Source of the DNA: Escherichia whittamii
Lineage (GTDB): Bacteria; Pseudomonadota; Gammaproteobacteria; Enterobacterales; Enterobacteriaceae
DNA: 64,000 bases
Reading direction: 5' to 3'
Assembly (NCBI RefSeq): GCF_014836715.1
Contig: NZ_JACSQI010000004.1
Location: forward strand, 186,001-250,000
Shown: positions 39,820-51,506 of the stretch, in pieces
Layout: each line of letters opens with the position of its first letter
How positions within the stretch are numbered: position 1 is the first letter of the stretch
The notes under the pieces: model-generated
The model's input: only the letters and a program-made list of their open reading frames with translations
The model's database searches: none
What the model was told of the DNA's origin: nothing
Position numbers and translations under genes: made by a program

Positions 39820-41012
39820 CAGATTTCCCCTTGAGCTTTCAAAATATCGTGAACGGTGAAGATGTCTTTATCGCCGCGACCGGAAAGGTTAACGACCAGC
39901 AGCTGCTCTTTTTCCGGGTCTTCGCGCATCATTTTTAGTGCGTGGGCCAGCGCGTGGGAGGATTCCAGCGCCGGGATAATCCCTTCGTGCAGGCAGAGCG
40001 TTTTAAAGGCTTCCAGTGCTTCATCATCGGTAATCGACACGTAATCAGCACGACCGATGCTGTTGAGATACGCATGTTGTGGGCCAACGGACGGGAAATC
40101 CAGCCCGGCGGAGATGGAGTAAGACTCTTCAATCTGCCCGTCTTCGGTCTGCATCATCGGCGCTTTCATGCCAAAATAGATGCCTACGCGACCATGTTTT
40201 AACGGTGCGCCGTGCTCGCCAGTTTCGATGCCGTGGCCGCCAGGCTCCACGCCAATCAGGCCGACATTAGTTTCGTTGATGAAATCAGCAAACATACCGA
40301 TGGCATTCGAACCACCGCCAATACAGGCGATAACGGCATCAGGAAGGCGACCTTCTCTTTCCAGAATCTGCGCTTTCGTTTCTTCGCCAATCATCCGCTG
40401 GAACTCACGGACAATGGTCGGGTAAGGATGTGGACCGGCTGCGGTACCCAGCATGTAGTGCGCGGTTTCATAACTGCCGGACCAGTCGCGCAGCGCCTCG
40501 TTACAGGCATCTTTCAGCGTTGCGGAACCGCTATGTACGGGGATTACTTCCGCACCCATTAAGCGCATCCGGAAAACGTTGGGCGACTGACGCTCAACAT
40601 CTTTGGCGCCCATATAAATTCGACATTTCAGGCCGAGCAGGGCGCTGGCAAGTGCCGATGCTACACCATGCTGACCGGCACCGGTTTCGGCGATGATTTC
40701 GGTTTTACCCATCCGCTTCGCCAGCAATGCCTGCCCCAGCACCTGGTTAGTTTTATGCGCGCCGCCGTGCAGTAAATCTTCGCGCTTCAGGTACAGCGTG
40801 GTGTTCGTACCAGCTGTAATGTTCTGGCATTTGGTCAGCGCGGTTGGACGTCCGGCATAGTTTTTCAAAAGGTCGTTGAACTGGGCCTGAAATTCAGGAT
40901 CTTTTTGCGCGCTGACGAAAGCTTCTTCCAGCTGGCGCAGGGCAGGCATCAGGATTTGTGGCACGTACATGCCGCCAAACTCACCAAAATACGGGTTAAG
41001 TAATGTTGTCAT
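39819..41012 (-). CDS. trpB: TrpB, tryptophan synthase beta subunit
   Basis: A 397-residue PLP enzyme joining indole and serine. The Schiff-base lysine is in GGAHKTNQ (Lys87) and the PLP phosphate loop is [10 protein letters not shown]. Standard length and position; 11 bp from trpC. Confidence 0.98.
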   Translation of the reverse strand: MTTLLNPYFGEFGGMYVPQILMPALRQLEEAFVSAQKDPEFQAQFNDLLKNYAGRPTALTKCQNITAGTNTTLYLKREDLLHGGAHKTNQVLGQALLAKRMGKTEIIAETGAGQHGVASALASALLGLKCRIYMGAKDVERQSPNVFRMRLMGAEVIPVHSGSATLKDACNEALRDWSGSYETAHYMLGTAAGPHPYPTIVREFQRMIGEETKAQILEREGRLPDAVIACIGGGSNAIGMFADFINETNVGLIGVEPGGHGIETGEHGAPLKHGRVGIYFGMKAPMMQTEDGQIEESYSISAGLDFPSVGPQHAYLNSIGRADYVSITDDEALEAFKTLCLHEGIIPALESSHALAHALKMMREDPEKEQLLVVNLSGRGDKDIFTVHDILKAQGEI

Positions 41013-41023
41013 TGTTCCTTTCC

Positions 41024-42385
41024 TTAATATGCGCGCAGCGTCTGGAAAACCGAGGCCAAAAGATGTGCATCTTTAATGCCCGGTTGTGACTCTACAGCAG
41101 AATTAAAATCAAGCCCGGCGCAGCCGGTTTGTGCCGCTTCCACGCAGTTATCTGCGCCTAAGCCACCCGCCAGCAGCACGTTGCCAAGCGATTGACCGTT
41201 TAACAGTGACCAGTCGAAACGTTGCCCGCTCCCGCCCAGGCCGTTGTCGAATACATATTTATCGACGTGCTGAAAATCGCGCGCGGGAAGCGTTTCACCG
41301 ACGCTCAATGCTTTCCAGATGGCAATGTTTTCAGGCAGCGCGTCACGCAGTTCGTCGATATATTTCTGGTCCTCACTGCCATGCAGTTGTACTGCTGCCA
41401 GTGCCAGGGTCTTCGCTTTATCAACGACCTCACTGATATCGTGATTACGGAACACGCCGACATATTGCAACGGTGCCGCAGCTATCACTGCCTGCGCCTG
41501 TTCAACGCTGACGCAGCGAGGTGACGTTGTAACGAATATCAATCCACCGTAAATAGCGCCCGCGTCATAAGCGGCTCTGGCATCCTGTGGGCGAGTCAGG
41601 CCACACACTTTATTCTCACCCAGTAACACTCGACGCACGGCGGCGTTCAAATCATCATGGGCCATTAGCGCCGAACCAATCAGAAAGCCGTTAGCGAAGT
41701 GGCTTAACTCGCGCACCTGAGCATAAGTATTGATGCCGGATTCGCTGATTACCGTCACGTTGTGCCCTAGTTTCGGCGCAAGCTCGCGCGTGCGGTTGAG
41801 ATCAATCGACAAATCACGCAGATCGCGGTTGTTGATGCCGACAACTTTTGCCCCCAGGGCGATGGCACGTTCCAGCTCCTCGTCATTACTGACTTCGGTC
41901 AGCACGCCCATCTCCAGACTGTGGGCGACGGCAGCAAGCTGGCGATATTGTTCGTCTTCCAGTACTGAAAGCATTAATAAGCAGGCATCGGCCTGGTAAT
42001 AGCGCGCCAGATAGATCTGGTAAGGGTCGATAATAAAGTCTTTACATAAAATTGGCTGGGGCGCGATTTGGCTGACGATAGGGAGGAAATCAAAGCTCCC
42101 CTGGAAATATTTCTCATCGGTCAGCACCGAAATGGCCGAAGCGTAATGTTTATAAATCGAGGCAATGCGTGCCGGATCGAAATCATTACGGATCACACCT
42201 TTCGATGGTGATGCTTTTTTGCACTCGAGAATAAACGCGGTGCGTGCACCCTGTAGCGCATCATAAAAATGTCGCGTGCTCGGCTGAACCTCATTCTGAA
42301 AACTGGCTAGCGGTTGCTGCTGTTTGCGGGCTTCTACCCAAATCGCCTTGTCTGCGACGATTTTCGCTAAAACGGTTTGCATCAT
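41024..42385 (-). CDS. trpC: TrpCF, fused indole-glycerol-phosphate synthase / PRA isomerase
   Basis: A 453-residue fusion, as usual in E. coli. The N-terminal TIM barrel (about 1-255) is indole-3-glycerol-phosphate synthase with [13 protein letters not shown]; the C-terminal barrel (about 256-453) is phosphoribosylanthranilate isomerase starting KVCGLTR. Stop of trpD and start of trpC are adjacent. Confidence 0.97.
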   Translation of the reverse strand: MMQTVLAKIVADKAIWVEARKQQQPLASFQNEVQPSTRHFYDALQGARTAFILECKKASPSKGVIRNDFDPARIASIYKHYASAISVLTDEKYFQGSFDFLPIVSQIAPQPILCKDFIIDPYQIYLARYYQADACLLMLSVLEDEQYRQLAAVAHSLEMGVLTEVSNDEELERAIALGAKVVGINNRDLRDLSIDLNRTRELAPKLGHNVTVISESGINTYAQVRELSHFANGFLIGSALMAHDDLNAAVRRVLLGENKVCGLTRPQDARAAYDAGAIYGGLIFVTTSPRCVSVEQAQAVIAAAPLQYVGVFRNHDISEVVDKAKTLALAAVQLHGSEDQKYIDELRDALPENIAIWKALSVGETLPARDFQHVDKYVFDNGLGGSGQRFDWSLLNGQSLGNVLLAGGLGADNCVEAAQTGCAGLDFNSAVESQPGIKDAHLLASVFQTLRAY

Positions 42386-43981
42386 TTACCCTCGTGCCGC
42401 CAGTGCGGTGACTCTGTCGTAAGCGGAACCACTGCGCAGCACCTCAAGAACGGTTTGTGCATTGGCTTGCAGATCTTCATGGCCGTGCAGGCGCATTAAC
42501 ATGGCGACATTCGCCGCGACGGCTGCTTCATGGGCGGCGTCGCCTTTACCTTGTAACAAGCGTGTTAAAATGTCACGATTTTCTTCCGGTGTTCCGCCAG
42601 CGAGTTGCTCCTGGTGGTAAGGCGTCAGGCCAAAATCTTCCGCGGTCAGTTGATAGCTTTTAATTTCGCCATCATGAAGCTCTGCAACGATTGTCGGCGC
42701 GTGTAAGGAAACTTCGTCCATTCCGCCACTGTGCACCACTGCTGCGCGTTGATACCCCAGCACACGCAGGGTTTCAGCAATCGGCAGCACCAGTTCCGGG
42801 CTGTAGACACCAATTAATGCCAGCGGCGGATGTGCCGGGTTAATCAATGGCCCCAGCACATTGAACAGGGTGCGGGTTTTCAGTTGCTGGCGAACTGGCA
42901 TTGCGTGGCGAAATCCGGTGTGATATTTCGGCGCAAAGAGAAAGCAGACGCCTAACTCGTCCAGTGCCTGGCGTGATTTATCTGCATTCATATCCAGGTT
43001 AATACCGAATGCCGCCAGCAGATCCGACGAACCAGATTTACTGGAGACGCTGCGGTTGCCGTGTTTCGCCACTTTCAGTCCACATGCCGCAGCGACAAAA
43101 GCACTGGCAGTAGAAATGTTGATACTGTTGCTGCCGTCACCGCCAGTACCGACGATATCGGCAAACAGATAATCCGGGCGCGGGAACGGCGCGGCGTTTT
43201 CCAGTAGCGCCGTTGCTGCTCCGGCGATTTCGTTCGGGTGCTCGCCGCGAATTTTCATGCTCACCAGCGCCGCCGCCAGTTGTTCCGGCTTCAGCTCGCC
43301 ACGCACCACTGCTGAAAATAGCTGGTGGCTTTCCTGCTGGCTAAGGGTCTGCGCCTGATACAGTTTTTCCAGAATCGGTTGCAGCGTGTTGGTGGGCTCC
43401 AGCTTCTGTTGCGCCCAGGCCAGCGTTTGTTCCAGCAGGCGAGCGCCCTGAGTGGTGAGAATGGATTCCGGATGGAACTGGAATCCACAAACGCGATCTG
43501 CATCGTGACGCACCGCCATCACCATGCCATTAAAATGGGCGTTAATGGTTAAACCGGCCGGAATGTTACTGCCAACCAGCGAGTGATAACGCGCCACTGG
43601 CAGTGGGTTTGTCAATCCAGCAAACATCGCCTGACCGTCATGTTCAATGCTGGAGGCTTTGCCATGAAGAATTTCGCCCGCCTGACCGACATAACCACCG
43701 TAGGCTTCGACAATCGCCTGATGACCGAGGCAAATGCCAATAATTGGCAGCTTGCCGCGCAGGCGGGTGAGGAGTTCCGGCATACAACCGGCTTCGCTCG
43801 GCACGCCGGGGCCAGGGGAAAGCATCAGCACCGGATTGCTCATGGTCGCCAGACGTTCAATTAAGGTTTGCGCCGGAATATGGTTGCGGTAAATCACCAC
43901 GTTATGACCATTGCTGCGCAACTGATCTGCCAGGTTGTAAGTAAAAGAGTCAATATTATCGAGCAGCAGAATGTCAGCCAT
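42386..43981 (-). CDS. trpD: TrpGD, fused anthranilate synthase glutaminase / phosphoribosyltransferase
   Basis: A 531-residue fusion. The glutaminase domain (1-196) has Cys84 in GICLGHQ and the His-Glu pair in FQFHPES; the rest is anthranilate phosphoribosyltransferase with [14 protein letters not shown]. It supplies ammonia to TrpE and then transfers phosphoribose to anthranilate. It overlaps trpE by one base. Confidence 0.97.
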   Translation of the reverse strand: MADILLLDNIDSFTYNLADQLRSNGHNVVIYRNHIPAQTLIERLATMSNPVLMLSPGPGVPSEAGCMPELLTRLRGKLPIIGICLGHQAIVEAYGGYVGQAGEILHGKASSIEHDGQAMFAGLTNPLPVARYHSLVGSNIPAGLTINAHFNGMVMAVRHDADRVCGFQFHPESILTTQGARLLEQTLAWAQQKLEPTNTLQPILEKLYQAQTLSQQESHQLFSAVVRGELKPEQLAAALVSMKIRGEHPNEIAGAATALLENAAPFPRPDYLFADIVGTGGDGSNSINISTASAFVAAACGLKVAKHGNRSVSSKSGSSDLLAAFGINLDMNADKSRQALDELGVCFLFAPKYHTGFRHAMPVRQQLKTRTLFNVLGPLINPAHPPLALIGVYSPELVLPIAETLRVLGYQRAAVVHSGGMDEVSLHAPTIVAELHDGEIKSYQLTAEDFGLTPYHQEQLAGGTPEENRDILTRLLQGKGDAAHEAAVAANVAMLMRLHGHEDLQANAQTVLEVLRSGSAYDRVTALAARG

Positions 43982-45543
43982 CAGAAAGTCTCCTGTGCAT
44001 GATGCGCGGTGGCGATAGCGCGCAGAACAGCGCGGGCTTTATTACGGGTTTCGTCGGCTTCCGACTGCGGAACAGAATCAAGGACAACACCAGCACCGGC
44101 TTGCACGGTGGCGACGCCGTTCTCCACCAGCGCCGAGCGAATCACAATGCAGGTGTCGAGATCGCCGTGCGCGGTGAAATAACCTACTGCGCCGCCGTAG
44201 CTGCCGCGTCGACGACCTTCCGCCTCGGCAATTAACTGCATGGCGCGCACTTTCGGCGCACCGCTTAACGTCCCCATATTCATACAGGCGCGGTAAGCGT
44301 GCAGGGCGTCAAGATCGTGGCGCAGCTCGCCGACCACGCGGGAGACGAGGTGCATCACATAGGAATAACGGTCTACTTTGGTGAGATCGGCTACGTAGCG
44401 ACTGCCCGGAGTGCAAATGCGCGCCAGGTCATTTCGGGCGAGATCTACCAGCATCAGATGTTCTGAAAGTTCTTTATGGTCGGTACGCATTTCGAGTTCA
44501 ATTCGGCTGTCGAGATCTCTGTCCAGTGAACCATCGGCGCGACGACCGCGTGGGCGTGTTCCGGCAATCGGGTAGATCTCAATCTGGCGGCTGGTGGCGT
44601 CATACTTGAGCGAGCTTTCCGGCGACGCGCCAAACAGGGTGAAATCATCATCCTGCATAAAGAACATATACGGGCTGGGGTTACTCTTTTTCAAAACATA
44701 ATAGGCTGCCAGCGGTGACGGGCAGGGTAGTGAGAAACGGCGAGATGGCACGACCTGGAAAATTTCTCCGGCGCGAATCGCTTTTTGCAACGCACGTACT
44801 ACACCACCAAACTCGTCATCGCTTTGATTGCATTCACAACGCATATGCGGCACGGAAACCACCGGCAGCGGTGGCGCGGCTTCGGTCAGTTGCTGGCGAA
44901 GTTCGTTCAGGCGAGCAGTGAGACGTTGTTTTTCTTCTTCATTTTGACCAAACAGGCTGGCCTGAATGCGGGTGCTTTTTTTCTGATGATCGATAACCAT
45001 CAGCGTTTCAGCGAGATAAAAACAGAAATCAGGGCAGTTATTTTCCGCTGCCAGTTGCGGTAAATCTTCAAACCCAGCGACCAGGTCGTAAGAGAACAGG
45101 CCGCCAAAGAACATCGCTTCTCGTTCTTCCTTCGGTACATTCACCAGATCCTGCAACAAACGAAAAGCGTCAAATACCGAAAGGGAGCATAAGCGGGCAT
45201 CTTCATCCAACAGCGAACTGACGGGCGGGAAGCGCAGCACACGGCAGTTTGGTAATTGTTCATTTTCCACACCCGCAGGCAGGGCGTTATCCAGCAGTGT
45301 CAGCAGGGCTTCGCCATTGCCGGAGAGTGCTTTAATTGTGACAGTGTCACCTAATGCTGTAATGCGCAGCGCACTGTCCACTAGCAGCAGGCTTTTTAAA
45401 TCATCTTTGCTGTCGATATCTGCGGATTCCAGCAGCAGCGTTGCCGGACGATCCCCACACAACTGATGAAAAAGCGCGGTCGGGTTGTCGCGATAAGCGC
45501 CTTCGCAGGTTAACAGTTCGAGAGTCGGTTTTTGTGTTTGCAT
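43981..45543 (-). CDS. trpE: TrpE, anthranilate synthase component I
   Basis: A 520-residue chorismate-utilising enzyme. The tryptophan feedback motif LLESADIDS is near residue 38-46 and the catalytic C-terminal domain holds [10 protein letters not shown] and [12 protein letters not shown]. First structural gene of the trp operon, directly behind the attenuator. Confidence 0.98.
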   Translation of the reverse strand: MQTQKPTLELLTCEGAYRDNPTALFHQLCGDRPATLLLESADIDSKDDLKSLLLVDSALRITALGDTVTIKALSGNGEALLTLLDNALPAGVENEQLPNCRVLRFPPVSSLLDEDARLCSLSVFDAFRLLQDLVNVPKEEREAMFFGGLFSYDLVAGFEDLPQLAAENNCPDFCFYLAETLMVIDHQKKSTRIQASLFGQNEEEKQRLTARLNELRQQLTEAAPPLPVVSVPHMRCECNQSDDEFGGVVRALQKAIRAGEIFQVVPSRRFSLPCPSPLAAYYVLKKSNPSPYMFFMQDDDFTLFGASPESSLKYDATSRQIEIYPIAGTRPRGRRADGSLDRDLDSRIELEMRTDHKELSEHLMLVDLARNDLARICTPGSRYVADLTKVDRYSYVMHLVSRVVGELRHDLDALHAYRACMNMGTLSGAPKVRAMQLIAEAEGRRRGSYGGAVGYFTAHGDLDTCIVIRSALVENGVATVQAGAGVVLDSVPQSEADETRNKARAVLRAIATAHHAQETF

Positions 45544-45564
45544 TGTTATTCTCTAATTTTGTTC

Positions 45565-45592
45565 AAAAAAAAGCCCGCTTATGAGGCGGGCT
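45565..45592 (-). terminator. trp attenuator
   Basis: Minus-strand stem AGCCCGC / GCGGGCT followed by eight Ts, between trpL and trpE. This is the 3:4 terminator hairpin; when tryptophan is scarce, ribosome stalling on trpL Trp codons lets the alternative 2:3 hairpin form. Confidence 0.95.
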
Positions 45593-45634
45593 GGGTATCT
45601 GATTGCTTTACGCATAGTGAATACACTGCCCGTT

Positions 45635-45679
45635 TCAGGAAGTGCGCCACCAACCTTTCAGTACGAAAATCGCTTTCAT
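45635..45679 (-). CDS. trpL: TrpL, trp leader peptide
   Basis: A 14-residue peptide [14 protein letters not shown] with tandem Trp codons at 10-11. It senses charged tRNA-Trp and controls the attenuator. It is too short for ordinary gene prediction but is identical to the K-12 peptide as I remember it. Confidence 0.95.
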
Positions 45680-45706
45680 TGTCGATACCCTTTTTACGTG
45701 AACTTG

Positions 45707-45741
45707 CGTACTAGTTAACTAGTTCGGTGATTAATTGTCAA
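45707..45741 (-). promoter_or_regulatory. trp promoter and TrpR operator
   Basis: Minus-strand -35 TTGACA (45736-45741) and -10 TTAACT (45713-45718) with a 17-bp spacer. The palindrome CGAACTAGTTAACTAGTACG (45707-45726) covering the -10 is the TrpR operator. Confidence 0.95.
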
Positions 45742-45816
45742 CAGCTCATTTCAGAATATTTGTCAGAACCGTTATGATGTCGGCGCAATAAACATTTTCC
45801 AAAACGGGAGTGCGCC

Positions 45817-46698
45817 TTGAGCGACACAAACTACGCAGTGATTTACGACCTGCACAGCCATACCACAGCTTCCGATGGCTGTCTGACACCAGAAGCGCTG
45901 GTACAACGTGCCGTAGACATGCGCGTTGGCACGCTGGCGATTACTGACCATGACACCACAGCAGCGATCGCACCAGCAAGAGAAGAAATTTCACGTTCGG
46001 GACTGGCACTGAATCTTATTCCTGGCGTGGAAATATCTACCGTCTGGGAAAATCATGAAATTCATATTGTCGGGCTGAATATTGATATTGCGCATCCGGA
46101 AATGTGTGAGTTCCTCGCGCAGCAGACAGAACGACGCAATCAGCGGGCGCAGTTAATCGCTGAAAGACTGGAAAAAGCGCAAATACCAGGTGCACTGGAA
46201 GGCGCGCAAAGACTGGCGCAGGGCGGTGCGGTGACGCGTGGCCATTTTGCTCGTTTCCTTGTGGAGTGCGGCAAAGCCAGCTCAGTGGCAGATGTCTTTA
46301 AAAAATATCTGGCGCGCGGGAAAACCGGATACGTTCCGCCACAGTGGTGTACAATAGAACAAGCTATTGATGTCATTCATCATTCTGGCGGTAAGGCGGT
46401 GCTTGCTCATCCTGGGCGGTACAATCTTAGTGCTAAATGGCTGAAAAGATTGGTTGCGCATTTTGCCGAACACCACGGCGACGCGATGGAAGTCGCGCAG
46501 TGCCAGCAATCGCCCAATGAACGTACCCAACTGGCGACACTTGCGCGTCAGCACCATTTATGGGCATCTCAAGGATCTGATTTTCATCAGCCGTGCCCGT
46601 GGATCGAACTGGGTCGTAAACTCTGGCTGCCCGCAGGCGTTGAAGGCGTCTGGCAGCTATGGGAACAGCCGCAGAACACCACAGAGAGGGAATTATGA
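45817..46698 (+). CDS. rnm: Rnm/YciV (TrpH), PHP-domain 5'-3' exonuclease
   Basis: A 293-residue PHP phosphoesterase with metal motifs DLHSHTTASDG and ITDHDTT near the N terminus, VLAHPGRY, and a C-terminal GSDFH. The K-12 protein is RNase AM, which trims 5' ends of rRNAs and short oligonucleotides. The start is TTG 45817, giving MSDTNYAVIYD. Divergent from trp, overlapping yciO by 4 bp. Confidence 0.92.
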   Translation: MSDTNYAVIYDLHSHTTASDGCLTPEALVQRAVDMRVGTLAITDHDTTAAIAPAREEISRSGLALNLIPGVEISTVWENHEIHIVGLNIDIAHPEMCEFLAQQTERRNQRAQLIAERLEKAQIPGALEGAQRLAQGGAVTRGHFARFLVECGKASSVADVFKKYLARGKTGYVPPQWCTIEQAIDVIHHSGGKAVLAHPGRYNLSAKWLKRLVAHFAEHHGDAMEVAQCQQSPNERTQLATLARQHHLWASQGSDFHQPCPWIELGRKLWLPAGVEGVWQLWEQPQNTTEREL

Positions 46699-47315
46699 GC
46701 CAGTTTTTTTATATTCATCCTGATAACCCGCAGCAACGTCTGATCAACCAGGCGGTGGAGATCGTGCGTAAAGGTGGGGTGATTGTTTATCCAACCGATT
46801 CCGGCTATGCACTTGGCTGTAAAATCGAAGATAAAAACGCCATGGAGCGTATTTGTCGTATTCGCCAGCTGCCGGACGGTCACAACTTTACCCTGATGTG
46901 TCGCGATCTATCTGAACTCTCGACCTATTCATTTGTGGATAACGTTGCGTTCCGCCTGATGAAAAACAACACGCCGGGCAACTACACCTTCATCCTGAAG
47001 GGGACGAAAGAGGTGCCGCGCCGCCTGTTACAGGAAAAACGTAAAACCATCGGCATGCGCGTGCCGTCAAACCCCATCGCCCAGGCATTACTTGAGGTGC
47101 TGGGTGAACCGATGCTTTCCACTTCGTTAATGCTGCCGGGAAGCGAATTTACTGAATCCGATCCGGAAGAAATTAAAGACCGTCTGGAAAAACAGGTGGA
47201 TTTAATTATTCATGGCGGCTATCTCGGACAGAAACCGACAACGGTTATTGATCTCACCGATGATACGCCAGTCGTGGTGCGTGAAGGCGTAGGTGATGTG
47301 AAGCCTTTCTTATAA
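46695..47315 (+). CDS. yciO: YciO, Sua5/YrdC/YwlC-family protein
   Basis: A 206-residue protein related to the threonylcarbamoyl-AMP synthase TsaC. The N-terminal KGGVIVYPTDSGYALG matches the family's nucleotide-binding region. ATG 46695 overlaps the upstream stop; an in-frame start 36 bp earlier is unlikely. A role separate from the essential TsaC is presumed but not known. Confidence 0.92.
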   Translation: MSQFFYIHPDNPQQRLINQAVEIVRKGGVIVYPTDSGYALGCKIEDKNAMERICRIRQLPDGHNFTLMCRDLSELSTYSFVDNVAFRLMKNNTPGNYTFILKGTKEVPRRLLQEKRKTIGMRVPSNPIAQALLEVLGEPMLSTSLMLPGSEFTESDPEEIKDRLEKQVDLIIHGGYLGQKPTTVIDLTDDTPVVVREGVGDVKPFL

Positions 47316-47342
47316 AAAATTGCGTTCCACGGATGGAAGATT

Positions 47343-49238
47343 ATGGCAGGGACATTTCGCTGCATTTTGCTGTTAATCGTTGGGCTGATTTTCTCTTCGT
47401 TGAGTCATGCGAAAAACACGGAGATCCCTTCTTATGAAGAAGGGATCTCACTTTTTGATGTTGAGGCCACCATGCAACCTGATGGGGTGCTCGACATTAA
47501 AGAGAACATTCATTTTCAGGCAAGAAATCAGCAGATTAAGCACGGATTTTATCGTGATTTGCCGCGATTATGGATGCAGCCTGATGGTGACGCTGCACTG
47601 CTAAACTATCGCATTATTGGCGTCACTCGTGATGGTATGCCTGAACCCTGGCAACTCGACTGGCATATTGGGTTGATGAGTATTGTTGTGGGTGATAAGC
47701 AGCGTTTCTTGCCGCAAGGCGATTATCACTATCAAATTCATTACCAGGTTGAAAATGCTTTCCTGCATGAGGGTGATTCTGACCTGCTTATCTGGAACGT
47801 GACCGGTAATAACTGGCCATTTGAAATCTATAAGACCCGATTTTCGCTCAAGTTACCTAATATTGCAGGTAATCCATTTAGGGAAATCGATCTCTTTACC
47901 GGAGATGAGGGCGAAACATATCGAAATGGCCGCATCCTTGAGGATGGAAGAATTGAATCGCGCGATCCGTTTTATCGTGAAGATTTCACTGTACTCTACC
48001 GTTGGCCTCATGCCTTACTGGATAATGCCCCGGCACAACACACGACGAATATTTTTAGCCATCTTTTTTTGCCCTCAACATCGTCTCTTATCATTTGGTT
48101 ACCGTGTCTGTTACTGGCGTGTGGATGGTTATATCTGTGGAAATGCAGGCCGCAATTTACGCCGGTGAATGTGAGTGAAACTGAAACCATTCCTCCAGAT
48201 TACACGCCTGGCATGTTGCGCCTTGATGCAAAACGGGTTTATGACGACAAAGGTTTTTGTGCCGATATTGTAAATCTGATCGTGAAAGGAAAAATTTATC
48301 TGGAGGATCAGCATGACAAAAACCAGCAAACCCTGGTTCGTGTTAATGAAGGCGCTACCAGAAATAATGCGGTATTACTGCCCGCAGAGCAGTTATTACT
48401 GGAGGCGTTATTTCGCAAAGGCGACAAGATAATTCTCGCTGGTGGACGAAACAGAGTATTACGCAGAGCATTTTTACGGATGCAGAAATTTTATCTGCCA
48501 CGTAAAAGGTCTTCGTTTTACCGACCTGATGCGTTTTTGCAATGGGGCGGACTGGCGATATTGGCGGTCATTCTCTATGGAAACCTGAGTCCCGTAGGCT
48601 GGGCAGGTATGAGCGTGGTGGCAGATATGTTTATCATGACCTGCTGGTTTCTTCCTTATTTGTTTTGTTCCCTTGAGCTTTTGTTTGCCCGCGATGATGA
48701 CAAACCTTGTGTTAATCGTGTAATCATCACGTTGTTTTTACCATTGATTTGTTCAGGCGTGGCTTTCTATTCTCTCTACATCAATGTCGGAGATGTGTTC
48801 TTTTACTGGTATATGCCAGCCGGTTATTTTAGCGCCGTTTTCCTGACGGGGTATCTCACCGCCCTGGGGTATATTTTTCTGCCACAGTTTACACAAACTG
48901 GGCAGCAACGTTATGCCCATGGCGAGGCTATCGTTAACTATCTTGCGCGTAAAGAGGCGGCAACGCACAGTGGGCGGCGGCGGAAAGGGGAAACACGGAA
49001 ACTGGATTACACGTTGTTAGGTTGGGTGGTTTCGGCAAACCTTGGCAGAGAATGGGCCGCACGTATCACTCCGTCACTTACAGCGGCAGTTCGCGCTCCG
49101 GAAATTGCCCGTAGCGGTGTTTTATTCTCATTACAGATGCACCTGAGTGTGGGGGCCAATACCAGTTTGCTGGGGCGAAGTTATTCCGGTGGTGGTGCTG
49201 GCGGCGGCGCAGGTGGCGGAGGCGGTGGTGGCTGGTAA
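47343..49238 (+). CDS. yciQ: YciQ, DUF2207 membrane protein
   Basis: A 631-residue protein: signal peptide (about 1-23, ending SHA), an extracytoplasmic domain of about 215 residues, a membrane segment near 243-263, a cytoplasmic part, then a second cluster of membrane segments at about 400-520. The C terminus is a low-complexity glycine run (GGGAGGGAGGGGGGGW). Function unknown; same length as the K-12 protein. Confidence 0.9.
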   Translation: MAGTFRCILLLIVGLIFSSLSHAKNTEIPSYEEGISLFDVEATMQPDGVLDIKENIHFQARNQQIKHGFYRDLPRLWMQPDGDAALLNYRIIGVTRDGMPEPWQLDWHIGLMSIVVGDKQRFLPQGDYHYQIHYQVENAFLHEGDSDLLIWNVTGNNWPFEIYKTRFSLKLPNIAGNPFREIDLFTGDEGETYRNGRILEDGRIESRDPFYREDFTVLYRWPHALLDNAPAQHTTNIFSHLFLPSTSSLIIWLPCLLLACGWLYLWKCRPQFTPVNVSETETIPPDYTPGMLRLDAKRVYDDKGFCADIVNLIVKGKIYLEDQHDKNQQTLVRVNEGATRNNAVLLPAEQLLLEALFRKGDKIILAGGRNRVLRRAFLRMQKFYLPRKRSSFYRPDAFLQWGGLAILAVILYGNLSPVGWAGMSVVADMFIMTCWFLPYLFCSLELLFARDDDKPCVNRVIITLFLPLICSGVAFYSLYINVGDVFFYWYMPAGYFSAVFLTGYLTALGYIFLPQFTQTGQQRYAHGEAIVNYLARKEAATHSGRRRKGETRKLDYTLLGWVVSANLGREWAARITPSLTAAVRAPEIARSGVLFSLQMHLSVGANTSLLGRSYSGGGAGGGAGGGGGGGW

Positions 49239-49449
49239 TCAAGCTGATGTTAATCGAAACAAGCTTTAACCATAAAGATAGTGTAGTATGTTGCGCCTCA
49301 AAGCCAGGTCAGTTAAAACGTCGAGTTGTTTACTAAGGCCTGAAGAGTTCAAACAGACTTTACTATCAGTGGGTCAGATGTACGTTCTGACTCACTGTTG
49401 CACAAAAGAATATCAGACGCCTGGGAAGGCGACACCAAAAGGAAGCTCA

Positions 49450-50325
49450 ATGAGCGAAAAGTTACAGAAAGTGCTGGCGCGTGCCGGCCACGGTTCTCGC
49501 CGTGAAATCGAATCTATTATTGAAGCCGGTCGTGTGAGTGTCGATGGCAAAATTGCTAAACTCGGCGATCGCGTTGAAGTTACCCCTGGGCTGAAAATCC
49601 GTATCGATGGTCACCTGATTTCGGTACGCGAGTCCGCTGAACAAATTTGTCGCGTCCTGGCCTATTACAAGCCAGAAGGTGAGTTGTGTACACGTAATGA
49701 CCCGGAAGGGCGTCCAACGGTGTTTGACCGTCTGCCAAAGCTGCGTGGAGCACGCTGGATTGCCGTAGGTCGTCTGGACGTTAACACCTGTGGTCTGTTG
49801 CTGTTCACCACCGATGGTGAACTGGCAAACCGTTTAATGCATCCAAGCCGTGAAGTTGAACGTGAATATGCCGTGCGTGTATTTGGTCAGGTTGACGACG
49901 CGAAACTGCGTGATTTGAGTCGCGGCGTGCAGCTGGAAGATGGTCCGGCAGCATTTAAAACCATCAAATTCAGCGGTGGCGAAGGGATTAACCAGTGGTA
50001 TAACGTCACGCTGACTGAAGGTCGTAACCGTGAGGTTCGTCGTCTTTGGGAAGCGGTTGGTGTGCAGGTAAGTCGCCTGATCCGTGTACGTTACGGTGAT
50101 ATTCCACTGCCGAAAGGTCTGCCACGCGGCGGCTGGACGGAGCTGGATCTCGCTCAGACTAACTATCTGCGCGAACTGGTGGAGCTGCCGCCAGAAACCA
50201 GCTCTAAAGTTGCCGTAGAAAAAGACCGTCGTCGCATGAAGGCGAATCAAATTCGACGTGCGGTGAAACGTCATAGCCAGGTGAGCGGCGGCCGTCGTTC
50301 TGGCGGACGTAATAATAACGGTTAA
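49450..50325 (+). CDS. rluB: RluB, 23S rRNA pseudouridine 2605 synthase
   Basis: A 291-residue enzyme with an N-terminal S4 RNA-binding domain (about 1-60), the catalytic Asp in GRLDVNTCG (about 107-115) and a basic, low-complexity tail rich in Arg and Gly. ATG 49450 with AGGAAG upstream is right; the frame is open for 54 more codons upstream without family similarity. A hairpin terminator follows. Confidence 0.95.
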
Positions 50326-50344
50326 TTTAAGATAAGTATAAAAT

Positions 50345-50366
50345 AAAGGCCCTGCGGGGCCTTTTC
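50345..50366 (+). terminator. rluB terminator
   Basis: Stem AAGGCCC / GGGGCCTT with T-rich tail, 20 bp after the rluB stop. Confidence 0.85.
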
Positions 50367-50494
50367 TTCATTTGAAGCATGATAAATAGTCGCAGTATTT
50401 TAATTTAATTTCATACTTGCTTATGAATAATGCCATGAAATAGCCACATTACTATTTAATTATCTGAGATAAACTCAACGTCAAGAGGTGGGTT

Positions 50495-51496
50495 ATGATT
50501 AGATATAGTGGAATATTTCTATCACTGTTAATGCTTTCAGGTTGTGCAACTGAAGCATTGAAAAACGAACAAGCTGAAACTGTTATTACTGCAGGTAACA
50601 AAGCGGTAGCGGCGAATGCAAGTTTCTTTAAACAATACTATGCTTCTCGTGAAAACTTCCTTGTTAATTTTTATGCAACTAATCCGGATTGTGCACTGCG
50701 ACCTGATTATACCCTAGATATAGGGGGGGATGGTAATGGCGGAAAATTATGTCAGCGCTCAGGGCCAAATACAGAAAAAGTACAATTAGTCCCTTTCGAG
50801 AAAGAAAAATTACTGGCTTCAATGGAAGTCATTAATAGCATGAGTGCTTATGTGGAACTTCTGACTGAGGATATGGCAACTACAGAAAGTCAGCAAGTAG
50901 CATTACTTAAACAGGCTCTGGATCACGCAAACAACGCACAAACACTACTTGGTGTTTCACATAGCAAAGATTTAGCGCAATCTGCAGCAGCGGTTAAAGA
51001 TTTAGTAAATTATTTCAATGAGTTATATATAATAAAGGTTAATTCAGGGAAAATAGGTAAAACGGTAGATGAAAACTGGGTAAGGCTTATAAAGAACATG
51101 ACAGTTTTGCGCAATGATATTTATACAAAAAGCAATAAGATTGAAAATTACACCTTTGCGAATGTGCATGATAATATGTTTTATTATAATACGGCGTCTA
51201 AAAATTCTAAGAATACAGAGTTTAACACTCTGAAAAACAGGAAAGAGTTTCTAAGTTCAGTAATCAATGTGAATGAAACCAGGCTACAGGCATCGGCGCC
51301 TGCCATGCCCGCGATTGAGGCTTTAAATGCCTTTATAGATAAGGGTGATTATCTGAAAAACCTATACGTTAATAAAACACGCACGGCAGCTGAACAAAAA
51401 AGATTAAATGAAATATTACGCGCACAGGTCATTAGTGGGTTAAAGGCGTCTGAGGGGCTGGCAAAATTACTTATTGCCAGCGGAATAATGTTATAG
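50495..51496 (+). CDS. Uncharacterised lipoprotein
   Basis: A 333-residue protein with a lipoprotein signal: LMLSGC, lipidated Cys17, next residue Ala, so probably outer-membrane sorted. The mature part is mostly alpha-helical with many Lys, Asn and Glu and an internal cysteine pair about 20 residues apart (PDCALRP, KLCQRSG). AAGAGGTG precedes the ATG. AT-rich compared with its neighbours and not in K-12 between rluB and btuR, so probably acquired. An alpha-helical lipoprotein next to a small cytoplasmic partner is seen in several competition and stress modules, but I do not recognise this one. Confidence 0.8.
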   Translation: MIRYSGIFLSLLMLSGCATEALKNEQAETVITAGNKAVAANASFFKQYYASRENFLVNFYATNPDCALRPDYTLDIGGDGNGGKLCQRSGPNTEKVQLVPFEKEKLLASMEVINSMSAYVELLTEDMATTESQQVALLKQALDHANNAQTLLGVSHSKDLAQSAAAVKDLVNYFNELYIIKVNSGKIGKTVDENWVRLIKNMTVLRNDIYTKSNKIENYTFANVHDNMFYYNTASKNSKNTEFNTLKNRKEFLSSVINVNETRLQASAPAMPAIEALNAFIDKGDYLKNLYVNKTRTAAEQKRLNEILRAQVISGLKASEGLAKLLIASGIML

Positions 51497-51506
51497 GAGG
51501 CTTTTT

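Noticed and set aside
49190-49236. GC-rich glycine-coding repeat
   Set aside because: It is the natural glycine-rich C terminus of YciQ.
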